From Streptomyces fulvorobeus (GTDB taxonomy: Bacteria > Actinomycetota > Actinomycetes > Streptomycetales > Streptomycetaceae): 64,000 bases of DNA. The DNA lies in contig NZ_BLWC01000001.1 of assembly GCF_013167895.1 (NCBI RefSeq), positions 6,510,001-6,574,000 on the forward strand, written 5' to 3'. A model generated the notes under the pieces. It made no database searches. It was not told the DNA's origin and was given only the letters and a program-made list of their open reading frames with translations. This document shows positions 39,265 to 50,304 of the stretch, one piece after another (position 1 is the stretch's first letter; every line of letters begins with the position of its first letter). The position numbers and the translations under genes were made by a program.

Positions 39265-42200
39265 CTATCGCATCCCCCATGGCACCGGTTCACCCCTGGG
39301 ACCGGTCGGCCACTCCCGCACTGTACCCAAGAGGGGGTCGAGGTCCACCTGGTGCCTGCTTGCGCCAGTGATTCGCACCCCCATAATCTTCGCGAGCTCC
39401 CCGGCAGAACCGCAGGCAGCATGGCAGGAAACGATCTGAATAGGACCTCCCTCGTAATGCGGATTCTCTCGCACGAGTTGGGCTATCTGCTGAGGGTTGG
39501 TAAGAAGGCCGTCCACCCGGAAATTGCCCGCCTCATCTCCGTGCACAATCACGTCATGCCCCCTGGCGCCGGTCGACCGCAGGAAGTTCTGTGTCGTATT
39601 GGGGTCGTCACCGATGGCCGTGGCAGTCCTGCTGTACCTCACCTCGCTGGTCGCCCAGGTGAAGGAAGTTCCAGCTCCCGCAACCGTCACGCCCCCGCCG
39701 GCGGCTCCGCCGGTCGCCATTTCCGCGATCTCTGCAGCGCACACTGGCGCGGTGGCCAGGCATCCCGTCCACATGGCTGCGGCAATGGGTGCAACGGCCA
39801 CAGCCAGCCCCACGGCTGCTACGGCGCCCAGGGCAACTTTCTGCCAGGTTGCGAGCTCTCCTGCGTCTGGCAGGTCGTTGGCGTGGGGGTCGTATTGGGG
39901 ATTGGTTCCCATCATCCAGCAGGCATTGCAGGCGCCATCGTTCTTCTTGGGCTCGGGGTCGGGCCCCTTCTTGAAGACGATCTTTGCTGTGGTCGCGCCG
40001 ACGGTCTGGGTGACCGTGGTGGTCATGGTGCCGCTTCCGGCCGTGCCGTCCTGCTCCGCATACTGGAACGTTTGGGTGTAGGTCTTCGTGTACGACCAGT
40101 CCCAGCCAGAGCTGGTCTTGGTCCAGGTCTCGGTGCCACCGTTGCAGGAACTTGAGGCACCACCGCACGCGCCGTCGGGGCGGAGTCCGGTGGGGTCGGA
40201 CAGGGTGACGGGGGTGTTGTTGGCGTACGCGTAACCGTTGAGGGACTCGTGATCCTCCGGGGCGAGGATGGGGTCGACGGAGAGGAAGCGTCCCGTGGGT
40301 GGGTCGTACTCGCGGGCACCGATGTGGGTTAGTCCGGTGTCGGCGTCGGCGGGCTTGCCGAGGAAGCCCTTGTCGTCGGGCCAGGCTTGTGGTGTCGTGC
40401 CGCGGGCCTCGCCGAAAGGCTTTGTGTAGCGGCGGGTGATGGCCTGGGTGGTGGCGTCCACTGTCATCGAGGCGGTGCCGTGGTGATCAGTGACCATCCA
40501 GGACAGGCCGGTCTCGGTGCGGACGGCGGTGGCATTACCTGCCGGGTAGTAGCGCTGAGCAGTGAACTTTTTGGCGGCCGTGTCGTAGTGGAGTTCCTGA
40601 CCGCCCAGGTAAAGGACGGTCTTGACGGGGCCGCGGCGGATCAAGAGTTCGCCGTTGGCGTCATAGAGGTAGTCGGTGCTCTTGGTGCCTTCGGTGAGGC
40701 GGGCGAGTTCTCCTTCGATGTCCCAGGTGAGGTTTTGCGTGGCGCCGGTGGGGCTGTAGCGCTTTGTGGCGTTGCCCTGCTCGTCGTAGGTGTACGACTT
40801 GGCGGTGCCGCCGTTGACGGTGACTGAGCTCAGGGTGTGGGGCTGGCCGGTTCCGGAGGCGTTGACGGCGGGGTAGGCGTATCCGGTCTTGGTGTCACCG
40901 GTGGCTTTGTGCTCGGTCTGGGTGTCGCGCAGGCCGCCGGGCTTGTAGGTCCAGCTGGTCCAGTAAGGGGCCGGCCCGCCGAGGGCGGACGCCGAGCGGG
41001 CGGTGGCACAGTCGTTGGAGGACGGGGTCCAGGCTTCGGTCAGACGGCGGTAGCCGTCGTAGGCGAAGCACTGGGCGTCCTTGCCGTTGGCCTTGTCCGT
41101 GATCGACTTGACGTTGCCGGAGGCATCGTAGATGTAGTCGGCGTCGCTGGTGTAGCCGGTGTTGGTCTGATCGACGGTGTGAGTGTTGGCCAGTCGGCGA
41201 GTGCCGTCCTCGTAGCGGTTGAGGATCTGGAGCTGCTTGGCACCGGTTGAGGTGCCCAGGCGGGTCTCTTCGGTCTCACCGTATGGGGAGTAGCCGATGT
41301 TCTGGACGTAGTCGGTCATGCCGTCGGTGGCGGTGAGCATGCCCAGGCTGTTGTAGCTGTTGGTCACGGTCTCGGCGGGCAGGCCGGCCATCGCGGGCAT
41401 TGAGGTGGACTGGACGGTGCCGTCGATGTTGTAGGTGGAGGAGGTGGTGAAAGTCTGTGGCGCACCGGCGGCGACCAAGGGGTCGCCTGCGGCGATGACG
41501 GTCTTGGTGCCCTTGGAGCGGCCCAGTGAGTCGTAGCCGGTGGCAACTTGGGAGTAGATCTTGCCAGTAGTCCCGTCGACATACCGGATCGAGGCGGTCG
41601 GCTTTCCCTTGGCCAGCGAGTCGTAGGTGAACTTGGTCAGCTGGTGGGCGTTGTCCTTCACTCCGTCCCAGGTTCCGATCGTGCGGCCGAGCTCGTCATA
41701 GTCGGTGATCAGGGTGCGGGAGACGCCGTTGAGGGTCGTGGTGACGGTCAGTGGCTGGTCGGCGTCGTTGTAGGTGGTGTCGACACGACCCTGGTCGGGG
41801 TCGGTGGAGGTGGTCTTGCGGCCTCGAAGGTCGTAGTCGTTCGTCCAGACCGCGCCATCCGGACCGGTCATCTTCTTGAGCTGGCCGCCGGGGGTGTACT
41901 CGTACAGGGTGCGGGTGTAGTCGCTGCCGGTCGGAAGTGGGCCTGCGTACTCACGGCGCTCGGTGGTCCTGCCGCGGGCGTCGACGATCGTGAGGGTGCC
42001 GGTGCCGCCCGCGGCGGCGGTGACGGAGGTGCGGTCGGCCTGCTGGTCGGCTTTGGTGCGCCACTTCTCCTGGTCGTAGACGCGGAAGATTGATTCGGTG
42101 GCGCGGCCGGCGGCGTCGAAGAGCGTCTCGGTGGAGGCGGGGACGGAGCCGGGGAAGGTGTTGGCCAGAGTGCCTGAGGGTGCGTTGTTGTCGTGGATCT

Positions 42201-45200
42201 GCGCGTTGGTGACGTACGCCAGGCCGCGGTCGTCGTAGAGGGTTTCGGAGATCACCCTGCCGCCGTTCGGCGCGGGAGTCTGCGTCTGGCGGGATCGCAG
42301 CAGGCTGTCGAGGATCTCGTAGGAGCTGTTGTATGTCTGTCCGTCGGCCTTGAGGGCGTCGGTGCGGACCCAGGTCTCCTTGTCGTTGTTGACGCTGTAG
42401 GCGTAGACGATGCTGGCGGCGTCGCCGAGCGTGTGCGAACGGTCCGGCTTCCAGACCGACCGCAGGCGGCCGAGCGCGTCCAGGGACCACTCGGTGACGT
42501 TGCCATTGGCGTCGGTGGTCTTGGTGGCCGTGCCCCAGGCCGGGTCAACTTCGGTGGTGGAGGTGTAAAGCTTGGGGTCGGTCGTGGTCTTGGACGTCAG
42601 CGGGCCGTAGCCAGTGTCGTCAGGGACGTAGGTGGTCTTGATCGTGCGGTTGAGAGAGTTGGTCTCGGTGAGCGGGCGGCCCAGCTTGTCGTAGGTGGAG
42701 CTGGAGACCTGCTGGTAGACGGGCTTCCGGTCGAGCTCGCCATAGCTCGACAGCCGGTAGGAGGCGGTGCCATCGCCCTTGGTGGGCGCCACCCCGACCG
42801 CCTGGTTGTCATAGGCCCGGGTGATGTCGGATACGACATCATTGGGAATCACCGGGGTGGTCGCGCAGGTAACCGAGAAGGTCTCGGTGCGCGAAGCCGC
42901 GTTCACCAGCCAGGCGGAGGTGTTGCGGGCGTAGGTGGTCCGCACGCACGATTCGTCGCCGGTCTTGGCGATGTCGCCAGTGTCCTCCACTGTCATCGGC
43001 ATGCCGTACGTGGTGTCGTACGTGGTCTTCTGCTTGACCGTGCGGGTGCCGGTGGAGGTCTTGGAGCGGGTGGTGGTCTCGCCGGCCTGGACGATCCAGG
43101 AGTCGGTGGTGCCCCAGCTGTAGACATGGCTGCCGGTCTTGTGGGACCAGGGGGTGTTGATGGTGCCGCTGATTTCCTCGGTGCCGTTGTAGGCGATGGT
43201 CTCGCGGACGAAGCCGGCGTACTGGCGGGAGTCGTCGATGGCGGTGCCGGTGGAGTCGGTGACCTTTTCCACCCGGGCGGTACCGTCGAGTTCCTTCTCG
43301 CCGTTCAGGCCGCGCATGTAGAGCGTGGACTTCTTGGAGCGCGGGCCCACGTCGGTGTCGCCGGAGGTCTCCACGACCTTGCCGTAGCCGCGCCACTGTG
43401 ACCAGGTGCGGTTGGATGCCTTGGTCAGGCCCTCGTCGTCGGCGTAGGCCCAGCCGGCGCCGCCCTGGTAGTCGTAGTACGTCTCGCCCGTGTCGCCGTG
43501 ACCGTAGGGGTCGTCCTGGAAGACGGAGGTGACCACATACTTGTGGAACCAGTCGGTGACCGGGGTCGCTCCGGACTGGGACCACTTGACCGGGTAGCAG
43601 CGGCGGGTGTTCTTGTCGACGCTCGCCGGCATGCTCGAGCCCCAGATGCAGTCGGGGTCGGAGTAGTTGGCGGTGAGGGTCGATCCGGTCTCTGACTTGA
43701 TGGTGCGCACGCGCCACTTGATGTAGCGCAGGGTGTCCGGGCCGCTGCCCTCGACGTGGTTGGACAACTGCATACCGCCGAAGACGACCGGTGGCATGAC
43801 GGCAGCGGTGGTGTTGGCCTTTCCGGTGTTCTGGATGGATTTCAGCCACAGGCTCGCCGAGGAGGCGTCACCGGTGTCGGGGAAGCTCTGCTCCAGGTGC
43901 CATGCATCCACGTTCCGGCGGGTGGTTCCGGTGCCGGTCCACACCGAGGTGGTGACATCGGTAAGGCGCTTGCGGGTGAAGAAGGCCGGGCCGATCTGGG
44001 TGGTGCACTTGGTGCCGGACGCGCAGACCATGTCGTAGGGCACGTCTGGCCAGTTCGCCTTGGTGGTCGCCGTCAGACTGGAGCAGCCGCCCGAGACGAT
44101 GCAGCGCTCGGCGTAGGTGAAGCTGACCTGCTGGGCGGCGGGCTTGGTGTAGATCAGGTCGCTGCGCTGGCCGTAGTCGATGCGGTCGAGGTAACCGCCG
44201 CGGGTGTAGCCGGTGCCGTTGACGGTGGTGTCGGCGTTCTTGGAGTAGTAGTTCGTCTCCTTGCCGTACCAGTAGGTGGAGGCGTTGCCGTGGGTGTCCT
44301 CGACGTAGTCGAGGTTCCAGCGCCAGGCTTGGTTGCAGGAGGAGTCGGCGAACCCGGTGGACTTGTAGCAGGGCTCGCCGGAGTCGTCGCCGAAGACGGG
44401 GGCTGTCCACACGGAGTTAGTGACAGGGTCGTCGGCGGCAGTGCCGTTGTCGCTCCAGCCGGTCATCCGGTGCTTGCCGAAGAAGTACTGGTTGCCGGAG
44501 GCGTCCGTGACCTTCCAGTACTCGGTGTTGTTGTCGCCGTTGGCGGTGGCGCCGGTCAGGTGCTGGACGCGGGTGCCGTCCTCGTTCTTGGTCTTCCAGG
44601 AGCCGCCGGACGCCTCGGAGAGGGCGGCAGTGTCGCAGGCCGCCTTGTCGGCGCAGGTGTTGACCAGCTCGACGGCCTTGCCGTTGAGGACCAGGGTGGA
44701 GTTGGCGTACTTCCAGCACAGGTCGCCCTTGCCGGTCTGGCCGTCGTCCTTGCAGGAGCCGTACTTGCGTTCGATGTAGGACTCGGTGATCGAAAAGCCC
44801 TCGCCGACAACCGAGGTCTGGTTGTTCTCCCCGGCCGTGCGGCCGTCCACCGAGGCGGAGTTGTATGAGATGGACAGGTTCGGGGACGGGCCGGCCGTCG
44901 CCGGGGGGACGCGCAGCGGGTAGTTCCAGGTGAAGTCACCTGTGCTGCCGCCGGCCTCCCAGGTCGCGGTCGGGGACAGCGGGGTGGCGCTGTAGTCGCC
45001 CCCGCCGCCCGAGCTGTCGGCTGCGGCAGCCAGCAGCATCGGGGTGCCGGCTGCGAGGGTGCGGGCGGAGACAGTGCCCGTCAGGGTGTGGGACTCCGCG
45101 TCGTTGTCCGCGCCAGCCACGGGGCTCTGGGTGCGGCAGGACTCTTTCTCCGGAGTGGTCAGCGCACACACCGGTAGCGTCACCAAGCTCAGACGAGGGC

Positions 45201-45822
45201 CGAAGTTGCCGCCGTAGACGTCGCTGAAGGAGGAGTAGTCCAGGGAGACCCGGAGCTTGTCTGTGTCAGCGGCGGAGTCCCCGGATGTGCCCCCCTTCGG
45301 GTCGACGGTAAGAAGGACGCCGTTGACGCCCGCCTTCTTCGCGGCCGACTGGGAGTGGACGCTGAGTGCCACCTGCTCGGCCGGGCCCGCGGCCTTCACC
45401 ACCGTATTACTCTCGGTCCCCTTGCGTGCCGGGGCGGCGGGTTCCTGGGCTAGCTCAACGCCGAGCCCACCGACGGCAACAACGGCCTCGCCAGAAGCAG
45501 CGACCTCGGCAGCGGCCCTACCGGCCTTCGGCCAGGCGGCCTTCTTCAGCCGCTCACGGGTTTTGAGTGCAGCAAAGGCGGCCTTGTCCTTCGGGGCTTT
45601 GGATGTACCGGGCTTGAGCACACCCACCTTGTCGATCTTCGCGTCAAGCCGGTCTTCTAGCTGCTTAAAAGCTGCTGCGGACCGGGCCTGTGCTGCGAAG
45701 TCGAAGCCTGCAGGCACGACGACTTGCGGAAGAAGGCAGAGGGAGATGACGAGTCCGCCACGGCCTAGCCAGCGGCGTATGGCCGCCCCTGGCACGCGTC
45801 GGCGGAAGGGTGATGAAGACAC
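39265..45822 (-). CDS. giant RHS/YD-repeat polymorphic toxin
   Basis: The frame is open to 46158. GTG 45820-45822 (VSSSPFRRRVPGAAIRRW then GLVISLCLLPQVVVPAGFDF) gives a signal peptide and 2185 residues; ATG 45868-45870 is an alternative. The body is a long RHS/YD-repeat shell ending with the core GRFLSVDPILAPEDHESLNG and YAYANNTPVTLSDPTGLRPD. The variable tip of about 280 residues has a hydrophobic hairpin (VALGAVAAVGLAVAVAPIAA) and a final domain with HDVIVHGDEAGNFRVDGLLT, GGPIQIVSCHAACGSAGELA and GVRITGASRHQVDLDP. That H...SCH domain recurs at the ends of polymorphic toxins. It is preceded by a LamG protein and followed by an immunity gene. Confidence 0.9.
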   Translation of the reverse strand: MSSSPFRRRVPGAAIRRWLGRGGLVISLCLLPQVVVPAGFDFAAQARSAAAFKQLEDRLDAKIDKVGVLKPGTSKAPKDKAAFAALKTRERLKKAAWPKAGRAAAEVAASGEAVVAVGGLGVELAQEPAAPARKGTESNTVVKAAGPAEQVALSVHSQSAAKKAGVNGVLLTVDPKGGTSGDSAADTDKLRVSLDYSSFSDVYGGNFGPRLSLVTLPVCALTTPEKESCRTQSPVAGADNDAESHTLTGTVSARTLAAGTPMLLAAAADSSGGGGDYSATPLSPTATWEAGGSTGDFTWNYPLRVPPATAGPSPNLSISYNSASVDGRTAGENNQTSVVGEGFSITESYIERKYGSCKDDGQTGKGDLCWKYANSTLVLNGKAVELVNTCADKAACDTAALSEASGGSWKTKNEDGTRVQHLTGATANGDNNTEYWKVTDASGNQYFFGKHRMTGWSDNGTAADDPVTNSVWTAPVFGDDSGEPCYKSTGFADSSCNQAWRWNLDYVEDTHGNASTYWYGKETNYYSKNADTTVNGTGYTRGGYLDRIDYGQRSDLIYTKPAAQQVSFTYAERCIVSGGCSSLTATTKANWPDVPYDMVCASGTKCTTQIGPAFFTRKRLTDVTTSVWTGTGTTRRNVDAWHLEQSFPDTGDASSASLWLKSIQNTGKANTTAAVMPPVVFGGMQLSNHVEGSGPDTLRYIKWRVRTIKSETGSTLTANYSDPDCIWGSSMPASVDKNTRRCYPVKWSQSGATPVTDWFHKYVVTSVFQDDPYGHGDTGETYYDYQGGAGWAYADDEGLTKASNRTWSQWRGYGKVVETSGDTDVGPRSKKSTLYMRGLNGEKELDGTARVEKVTDSTGTAIDDSRQYAGFVRETIAYNGTEEISGTINTPWSHKTGSHVYSWGTTDSWIVQAGETTTRSKTSTGTRTVKQKTTYDTTYGMPMTVEDTGDIAKTGDESCVRTTYARNTSAWLVNAASRTETFSVTCATTPVIPNDVVSDITRAYDNQAVGVAPTKGDGTASYRLSSYGELDRKPVYQQVSSSTYDKLGRPLTETNSLNRTIKTTYVPDDTGYGPLTSKTTTDPKLYTSTTEVDPAWGTATKTTDANGNVTEWSLDALGRLRSVWKPDRSHTLGDAASIVYAYSVNNDKETWVRTDALKADGQTYNSSYEILDSLLRSRQTQTPAPNGGRVISETLYDDRGLAYVTNAQIHDNNAPSGTLANTFPGSVPASTETLFDAAGRATESIFRVYDQEKWRTKADQQADRTSVTAAAGGTGTLTIVDARGRTTERREYAGPLPTGSDYTRTLYEYTPGGQLKKMTGPDGAVWTNDYDLRGRKTTSTDPDQGRVDTTYNDADQPLTVTTTLNGVSRTLITDYDELGRTIGTWDGVKDNAHQLTKFTYDSLAKGKPTASIRYVDGTTGKIYSQVATGYDSLGRSKGTKTVIAAGDPLVAAGAPQTFTTSSTYNIDGTVQSTSMPAMAGLPAETVTNSYNSLGMLTATDGMTDYVQNIGYSPYGETEETRLGTSTGAKQLQILNRYEDGTRRLANTHTVDQTNTGYTSDADYIYDASGNVKSITDKANGKDAQCFAYDGYRRLTEAWTPSSNDCATARSASALGGPAPYWTSWTYKPGGLRDTQTEHKATGDTKTGYAYPAVNASGTGQPHTLSSVTVNGGTAKSYTYDEQGNATKRYSPTGATQNLTWDIEGELARLTEGTKSTDYLYDANGELLIRRGPVKTVLYLGGQELHYDTAAKKFTAQRYYPAGNATAVRTETGLSWMVTDHHGTASMTVDATTQAITRRYTKPFGEARGTTPQAWPDDKGFLGKPADADTGLTHIGAREYDPPTGRFLSVDPILAPEDHESLNGYAYANNTPVTLSDPTGLRPDGACGGASSSCNGGTETWTKTSSGWDWSYTKTYTQTFQYAEQDGTAGSGTMTTTVTQTVGATTAKIVFKKGPDPEPKKNDGACNACWMMGTNPQYDPHANDLPDAGELATWQKVALGAVAAVGLAVAVAPIAAAMWTGCLATAPVCAAEIAEMATGGAAGGGVTVAGAGTSFTWATSEVRYSRTATAIGDDPNTTQNFLRSTGARGHDVIVHGDEAGNFRVDGLLTNPQQIAQLVRENPHYEGGPIQIVSCHAACGSAGELAKIMGVRITGASRHQVDLDPLLGTVREWPTGPRGEPVPWGMR

Positions 45823-45979
45823 GGTGATGTCCCGGTTCTCGGAATTGGGCAGGAAGCGCCCGGGCAGCATCGTCGGCACCCGGGAACGCTGGATTTCGGT
45901 GGTGCGCCCACAGGGACGCACGGTGTGTCCAGCCGGACAGCAGGACGGTTGAGGGAACCCGCCCTGCTGTCCGGCTCTT

Positions 45980-48900
45980 CTACTGTTCGGTGTTGCGCCG
46001 GTTGGCGATCGTGTCGGTGGAGGTGGCTCCGGCCCAGATGCGGACGCTGTCGATCTTCCCGGGGTAGTAGCGCGCGGCAGCGCCGTTGATCTTCGCCCGG
46101 CCGATCTCGAACGCTCCGCCGCCCTGCCAGGGGGCCGTGTACGCCACGCCGGCCTCATCGCCCATCAGAGCGCTGTCGACGTAGAGCTTGAGCCCGCCGA
46201 GCTTGGAGGTGTCGTCGGGATCGGCGGCTGCCTGGGCGTCGTGGACGACCGTCACCATGACGGGTACGCCCAGCGTGGCTGTGGTGAACGCGGTGGACTT
46301 GCTCTCGGTCCAGACCGCCCCGGTGGCGTCCTTGTCGGGACGGCCGAACGTCCATCGTCCCTGGGCGCTGCCTGCGGGCTGCTCGTACCAGACACCCCAG
46401 GAGGACCGGCTTGTCCCAGACTGGCCGAACACCTGCACCGCATACGACTTGCTGGTGTCGGCGAGTTTGGCGGGGTCCAGCGTCACCCAGGCGGTCGCGG
46501 TGAACGAGCCGGAGTCATCGACGACCGGACCGGTGGCGGTGGCGTACGCGCTTGTGCCGTTCAAGGTCATCGTCTGTGTGGTCGTGACCTCCTCGCCGAT
46601 GTCCGGGTCGCCGGTGGAGAACTGGGTGAGCGCTGCCCCGTTGAGCGTCAGGTTGCGGCCGAAGCCGCTGGTGTCCTTCACGGTGGTGCCGGTCGCGTTG
46701 GCCATGTCCGTGGCGTCCCACTTGGCGACGAGTGCCGGGACTGGGTCGCCTGCGGTGCCGTCGCTGATGTCCTCGTCCTCCAGCCAGGCATCGTGTGCGA
46801 TCTCGGTGTCTGTGACAGCACGGGACCAGACGTGGACTTCGTCGAGGCTTCCGTTCAGGTTCTCGACGTAGCTGCCGCTGGAGTGGAACCGTCCGAACTG
46901 CATCGGCCCGCTGGCATTCCAGGCATACGTGCTGGTGACCGGCTGGCCCTGCGGCACTCCGTTGACGAACAGCTGGATGGTCTGGTCCGCCGCGCTGTAC
47001 ACACCTGCCAGGTGCGTCCAGACATTCGCTACCGGCTGTGCGGTGGAGTACGAACGGACGGTGGCAGCACCCACGGCATCACTGGCGTACTTGCTGAATG
47101 CCCACTTCCCGGCCGACGCGGAGAAGTGCAGGGCATAGCCAGACAGATTGGTGCCCTTCTGCGAGAGGACCGTCTGGCTGCGGGAGACGTCGCCCGGACG
47201 TACCCATGCCGAGACGGCAAAGGACTTGCTGGTGTCGAGCACGGCGCTGCTGGTAGCGGCGTAATCACTGGTTCCGTTCAGCTTCAGCGCACCCGCACCG
47301 GACCGTGCCAGCGCCGTGTAAACGGACGAGCCACCCAACGTCAGCGGATGCTGAGTCGCGGAGGTGCTGTCGACGCCACTGTTGTCCAGGTGCCAGTGCC
47401 CTGAGGGCTTCTCGGCGCCCTTCACCAGGAAGCTGTAGTAGCCGGTGAGTGAGCTGTGAGCAGCAGCGTCGTAGCCCCAGACCTGGATGGTGTTCTCACC
47501 GGCCTGGTTAGGCGTGATCGTCTGCGTGGTGGCTGCGCCCTTAGCCACTGTGATCGGAGCGGAGACCGCGCCGCTGTTCAGCCGCCACTTGTAACTGACG
47601 ACGTCGGACTGGATGCCGGCCAGGTTGGGGTTGGTGTCTGCGGGGTGAAGGTGAACTTGCCCGCTGAACCCACTCCGCCTGCCGCCGGATAGGTTTCGGC
47701 CGACTTGTAGATGCCGTCTGCGCTGGTCACCACCGGTGGCGGCGGCGAATCGGTGTCGACCCGGAAGTAACACCAGGACGACCAAGCCGAGTTCAGCACA
47801 CCTGTGGCACCCCGGTCCGTCTTGTAGTACCCCTGCGTCATGACCCGCATCCGATAATCCGTCTGCACGGGCAGTGCGCTGGAGGTCGCGTCGCGCGGAG
47901 CGTTGTCGGCCACCCAGGCAGCGTCCGGCGACGCCGCGTACCAGGCACGGCTGGAGCCGTCTGCCTTCCATACCTCGAACAGAGCGCGCAGCTGAGAGTT
48001 GGCGCCGTCGGCAGACTGCACCGTTGCCAGCATCTTCGGCGTGGTGTCACTGGTGGCGAAGGGCAATGTGGAGGCGTTGCAGGCCCGCCCGGTGGTGCCT
48101 TGTTGGACGCCGTACGACGTCGGCGTGGCCGGGTAGGACACATAGGTCACCGACAGCTTGGCGTCGTTGCGGAACCGAGCCCACGCACCCGCGTCGGACT
48201 CGTCATGCGCGGTCAGCGAGAAAGTGATCTGCGACGTCTTGTTCGCGGCGTAGGACGCGAGGGTCGTCGTCAGGTTCTCATTCGTCTCGTCGCCCACATT
48301 GTCGCTGAAGCGCACCCAGTCCGCCGGCTGCGAGGGGTCACACAGGGTGCCCCGCCCGTAAGCCACGTTCCGGTCGCCCATCAGATCCACCTCGGCAGGA
48401 CGCGACGACCAAGTGGTGCTGGAGGTGATGCCCTTGTCCACCCGGCTCAGGTCGTACCAGTGCGGATCACAGGTGAACGTCCACTCCTGATACACCTCCA
48501 TCGTCGCGTCCAGGATCTTCTTGCCGTGGATCGAGGAGAGCGGGTACTCGAAGTACAAACGCTGGTAGTAGGGGCTGTAGGAGCAGAGGTAGCCGGCGTA
48601 GTTGGAGCAGCGCCCCACACCCTTTGTCTCGTCGAACTCCCAGAACTTGTCACCGTCCGAGGACAGAGCCGTCCAGTCGCCCAGCGCGATGCCCTTGGTC
48701 GGCGGGTCAATGTAGAGCGGAAAGACGGTGTCCTCGCCGTGGAGCAGGGCCGGATCGGGTGTGATCTCCAGGGTGGTGCCGGTGACCTTGAGCGGGAGCT
48801 CGGCCGCCGCGTCACCGCTGCTGGGGCCCTCCGCAGGGGCCGGCTCGCCCTCGGCTGCGGGCAGTGGGGCCGCCTCCGACGCCTCCAGCTCACCCTCTGC

Positions 48901-49728
48901 CCGTGCCGAAGAAGTAGCAGTGCGGGAGAGTTGCGTGGTGACACCGGCCGTCGCGCCGTCAGTGGCCGGGGTGTCACCGGCCGAGTCCCACATCCGACCC
49001 GCCGGGCTCTCGAAGACCGGGGTGCCGTTGCCGTCGCGCGCGACGAAACCGCCGTCGGCGGTCGGGGCGATGTCCAAGCCGTTTGCGGAGACGTTCATTT
49101 TGACCGTCGCGAGCGCGGGGCTCTTTGCCGCCTCCGCGGTCTTGACCACGAGCACCGAGGTGTAGCCGGAGCTCAACGCGGTCAGTTTCAGATCGACGCC
49201 TGGAATGACTCCGGCGTAGGTGGCGGTGTTGTCATCGAGTGTGGGCTCGGGGAGCACAGTGGGCCAGCCGAACTGCAGCTCGTGTCCCTCGTCCTCCAGC
49301 GTCACCAGGGCGTCCCCGCTGCCGCCGCCGGTGAACGTAAGACCGGTCGTCGTATTTCTCGCCCGCACAGAGCCGTCGGCCTCGCGCACTAGGGTGGTGT
49401 CGATGGGCGCCCAGGTGCCGTCACCCTTCCGGGCACGGACCGGCGCTGCGTTCATCTCCTGGGTGAAGGTGCCGTCCGGGTTGGCGAAGACCTGGGACGA
49501 CTTGGTGATCTCCGCGTCCACGACCACCCGCTCACCGCTCTCCTCCGCAAGAGCACTCGCCTCCGACTCCGGAGTCTTATCAGCCGCTACCGAGGCGGCC
49601 CCGTCATCGGCGAGTGCCGGAGTCGCCCCGGCCCCAACTACCGGAACCGCACCCCCCAGGAGCGTGAGGGCCATCGCCCCACTTCGCACCGCCTGACGCC
49701 ATCCATGCCGCCGTTTTTGCGTCAACAC
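45980..49728 (-). pseudogene. secreted LamG-domain protein paired with the RHS toxin, frameshifted
   Basis: GTG 49726-49728 begins a signal peptide (RSGAMALTLLGGAVPVVGAG). The first frame covers about 690 residues: VKMNVSANGLDIAPTADGGF, LEITPDPALLHGEDTVFPLY and the DNRLRF-like repeat region to 47650. The second frame continues from DTNPNLAGIQSDVVSYKWRL to two LamG/concanavalin-like domains (SFAVSAWVRPGDVSRSQTVL, NLNGSLDEVHVWSRAVTDTE, SFTATAWVTLDPAKL). One extra C in ACCCC near 47648 would join the frames into about 1249 residues. LamG proteins directly before RHS toxins are standard in Streptomyces. The stop is about 157 bases before the RHS start. Confidence 0.88.
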
Positions 49729-49968
49729 GCCCGAACCCGCCCCTTTAATCTTTCATTATTAACAAGCTGTGAGGATCATGTGTCGAAACAAAGGTGCAGG
49801 TCAACGGCGTGGTGTCTCGCTTTGATCTATATCCACCGAGGCGGATAGCCGAAGTTGGCATCCCGGTGACCAGTGAAGACTCGTCTTGGGAGCCGTCCGA
49901 ACCGGTTGTAGGGCCCTTCAGCGACCGATCTACCCCACCCGCGTTGCCACCGACAGGAGTCCCCAGGC

Positions 49969-50304
49969 AACTCAGGCGCCCTCATCGTGGTCCAGGCCGA
50001 AGACAGCAGTGCCGACGCCTACGGACTCCTCACGTCCCAGATCGAAGACATGCGCACCGACCTCGGACTTGACGTCGACTACCTCGGGCTCGTCGTCAAC
50101 CACTACGACGCCCGCCGCGGCTACATCGCCACCTCATCCCTACAGTCCTGGATGGACATAAAGGATCCCCGAGTCGTCGGCGTCATCGGAGACCTCAAGG
50201 AACAGAAGGAGGCCGTCCGCGCCAAGCGACCCCTCCTCGCCTATTCGCCCCGCTGCGACCAGTCCGTCGCATTGCGCGCCCTCGCCCGGGAGATCAGCAA
50301 GTGA
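49969..50304 (+). pseudogene. parA: ParA-family partition ATPase, C-terminal fragment
   Basis: The frame enters at NSGALIVVQAEDSSADAYGL, then LLTSQIEDMRTDLGLDVDYL, GLVVNHYDARRGYIATSSLQ, WMDIKDPRVVGVIGDLKEQK and CDQSVALRALAREISK. This is the C-terminal half of a plasmid-type ParA. The Walker A and first half are missing, so it cannot bind ATP. Its stop overlaps the ParB start (GTGA), showing that parAB was once an operon. Confidence 0.75.

Noticed and set aside
42193..44868. Long plus-strand frames over the RHS gene
   Set aside because: Antisense shadows, Gly/Val-rich and without family features; the RHS frame is continuous.
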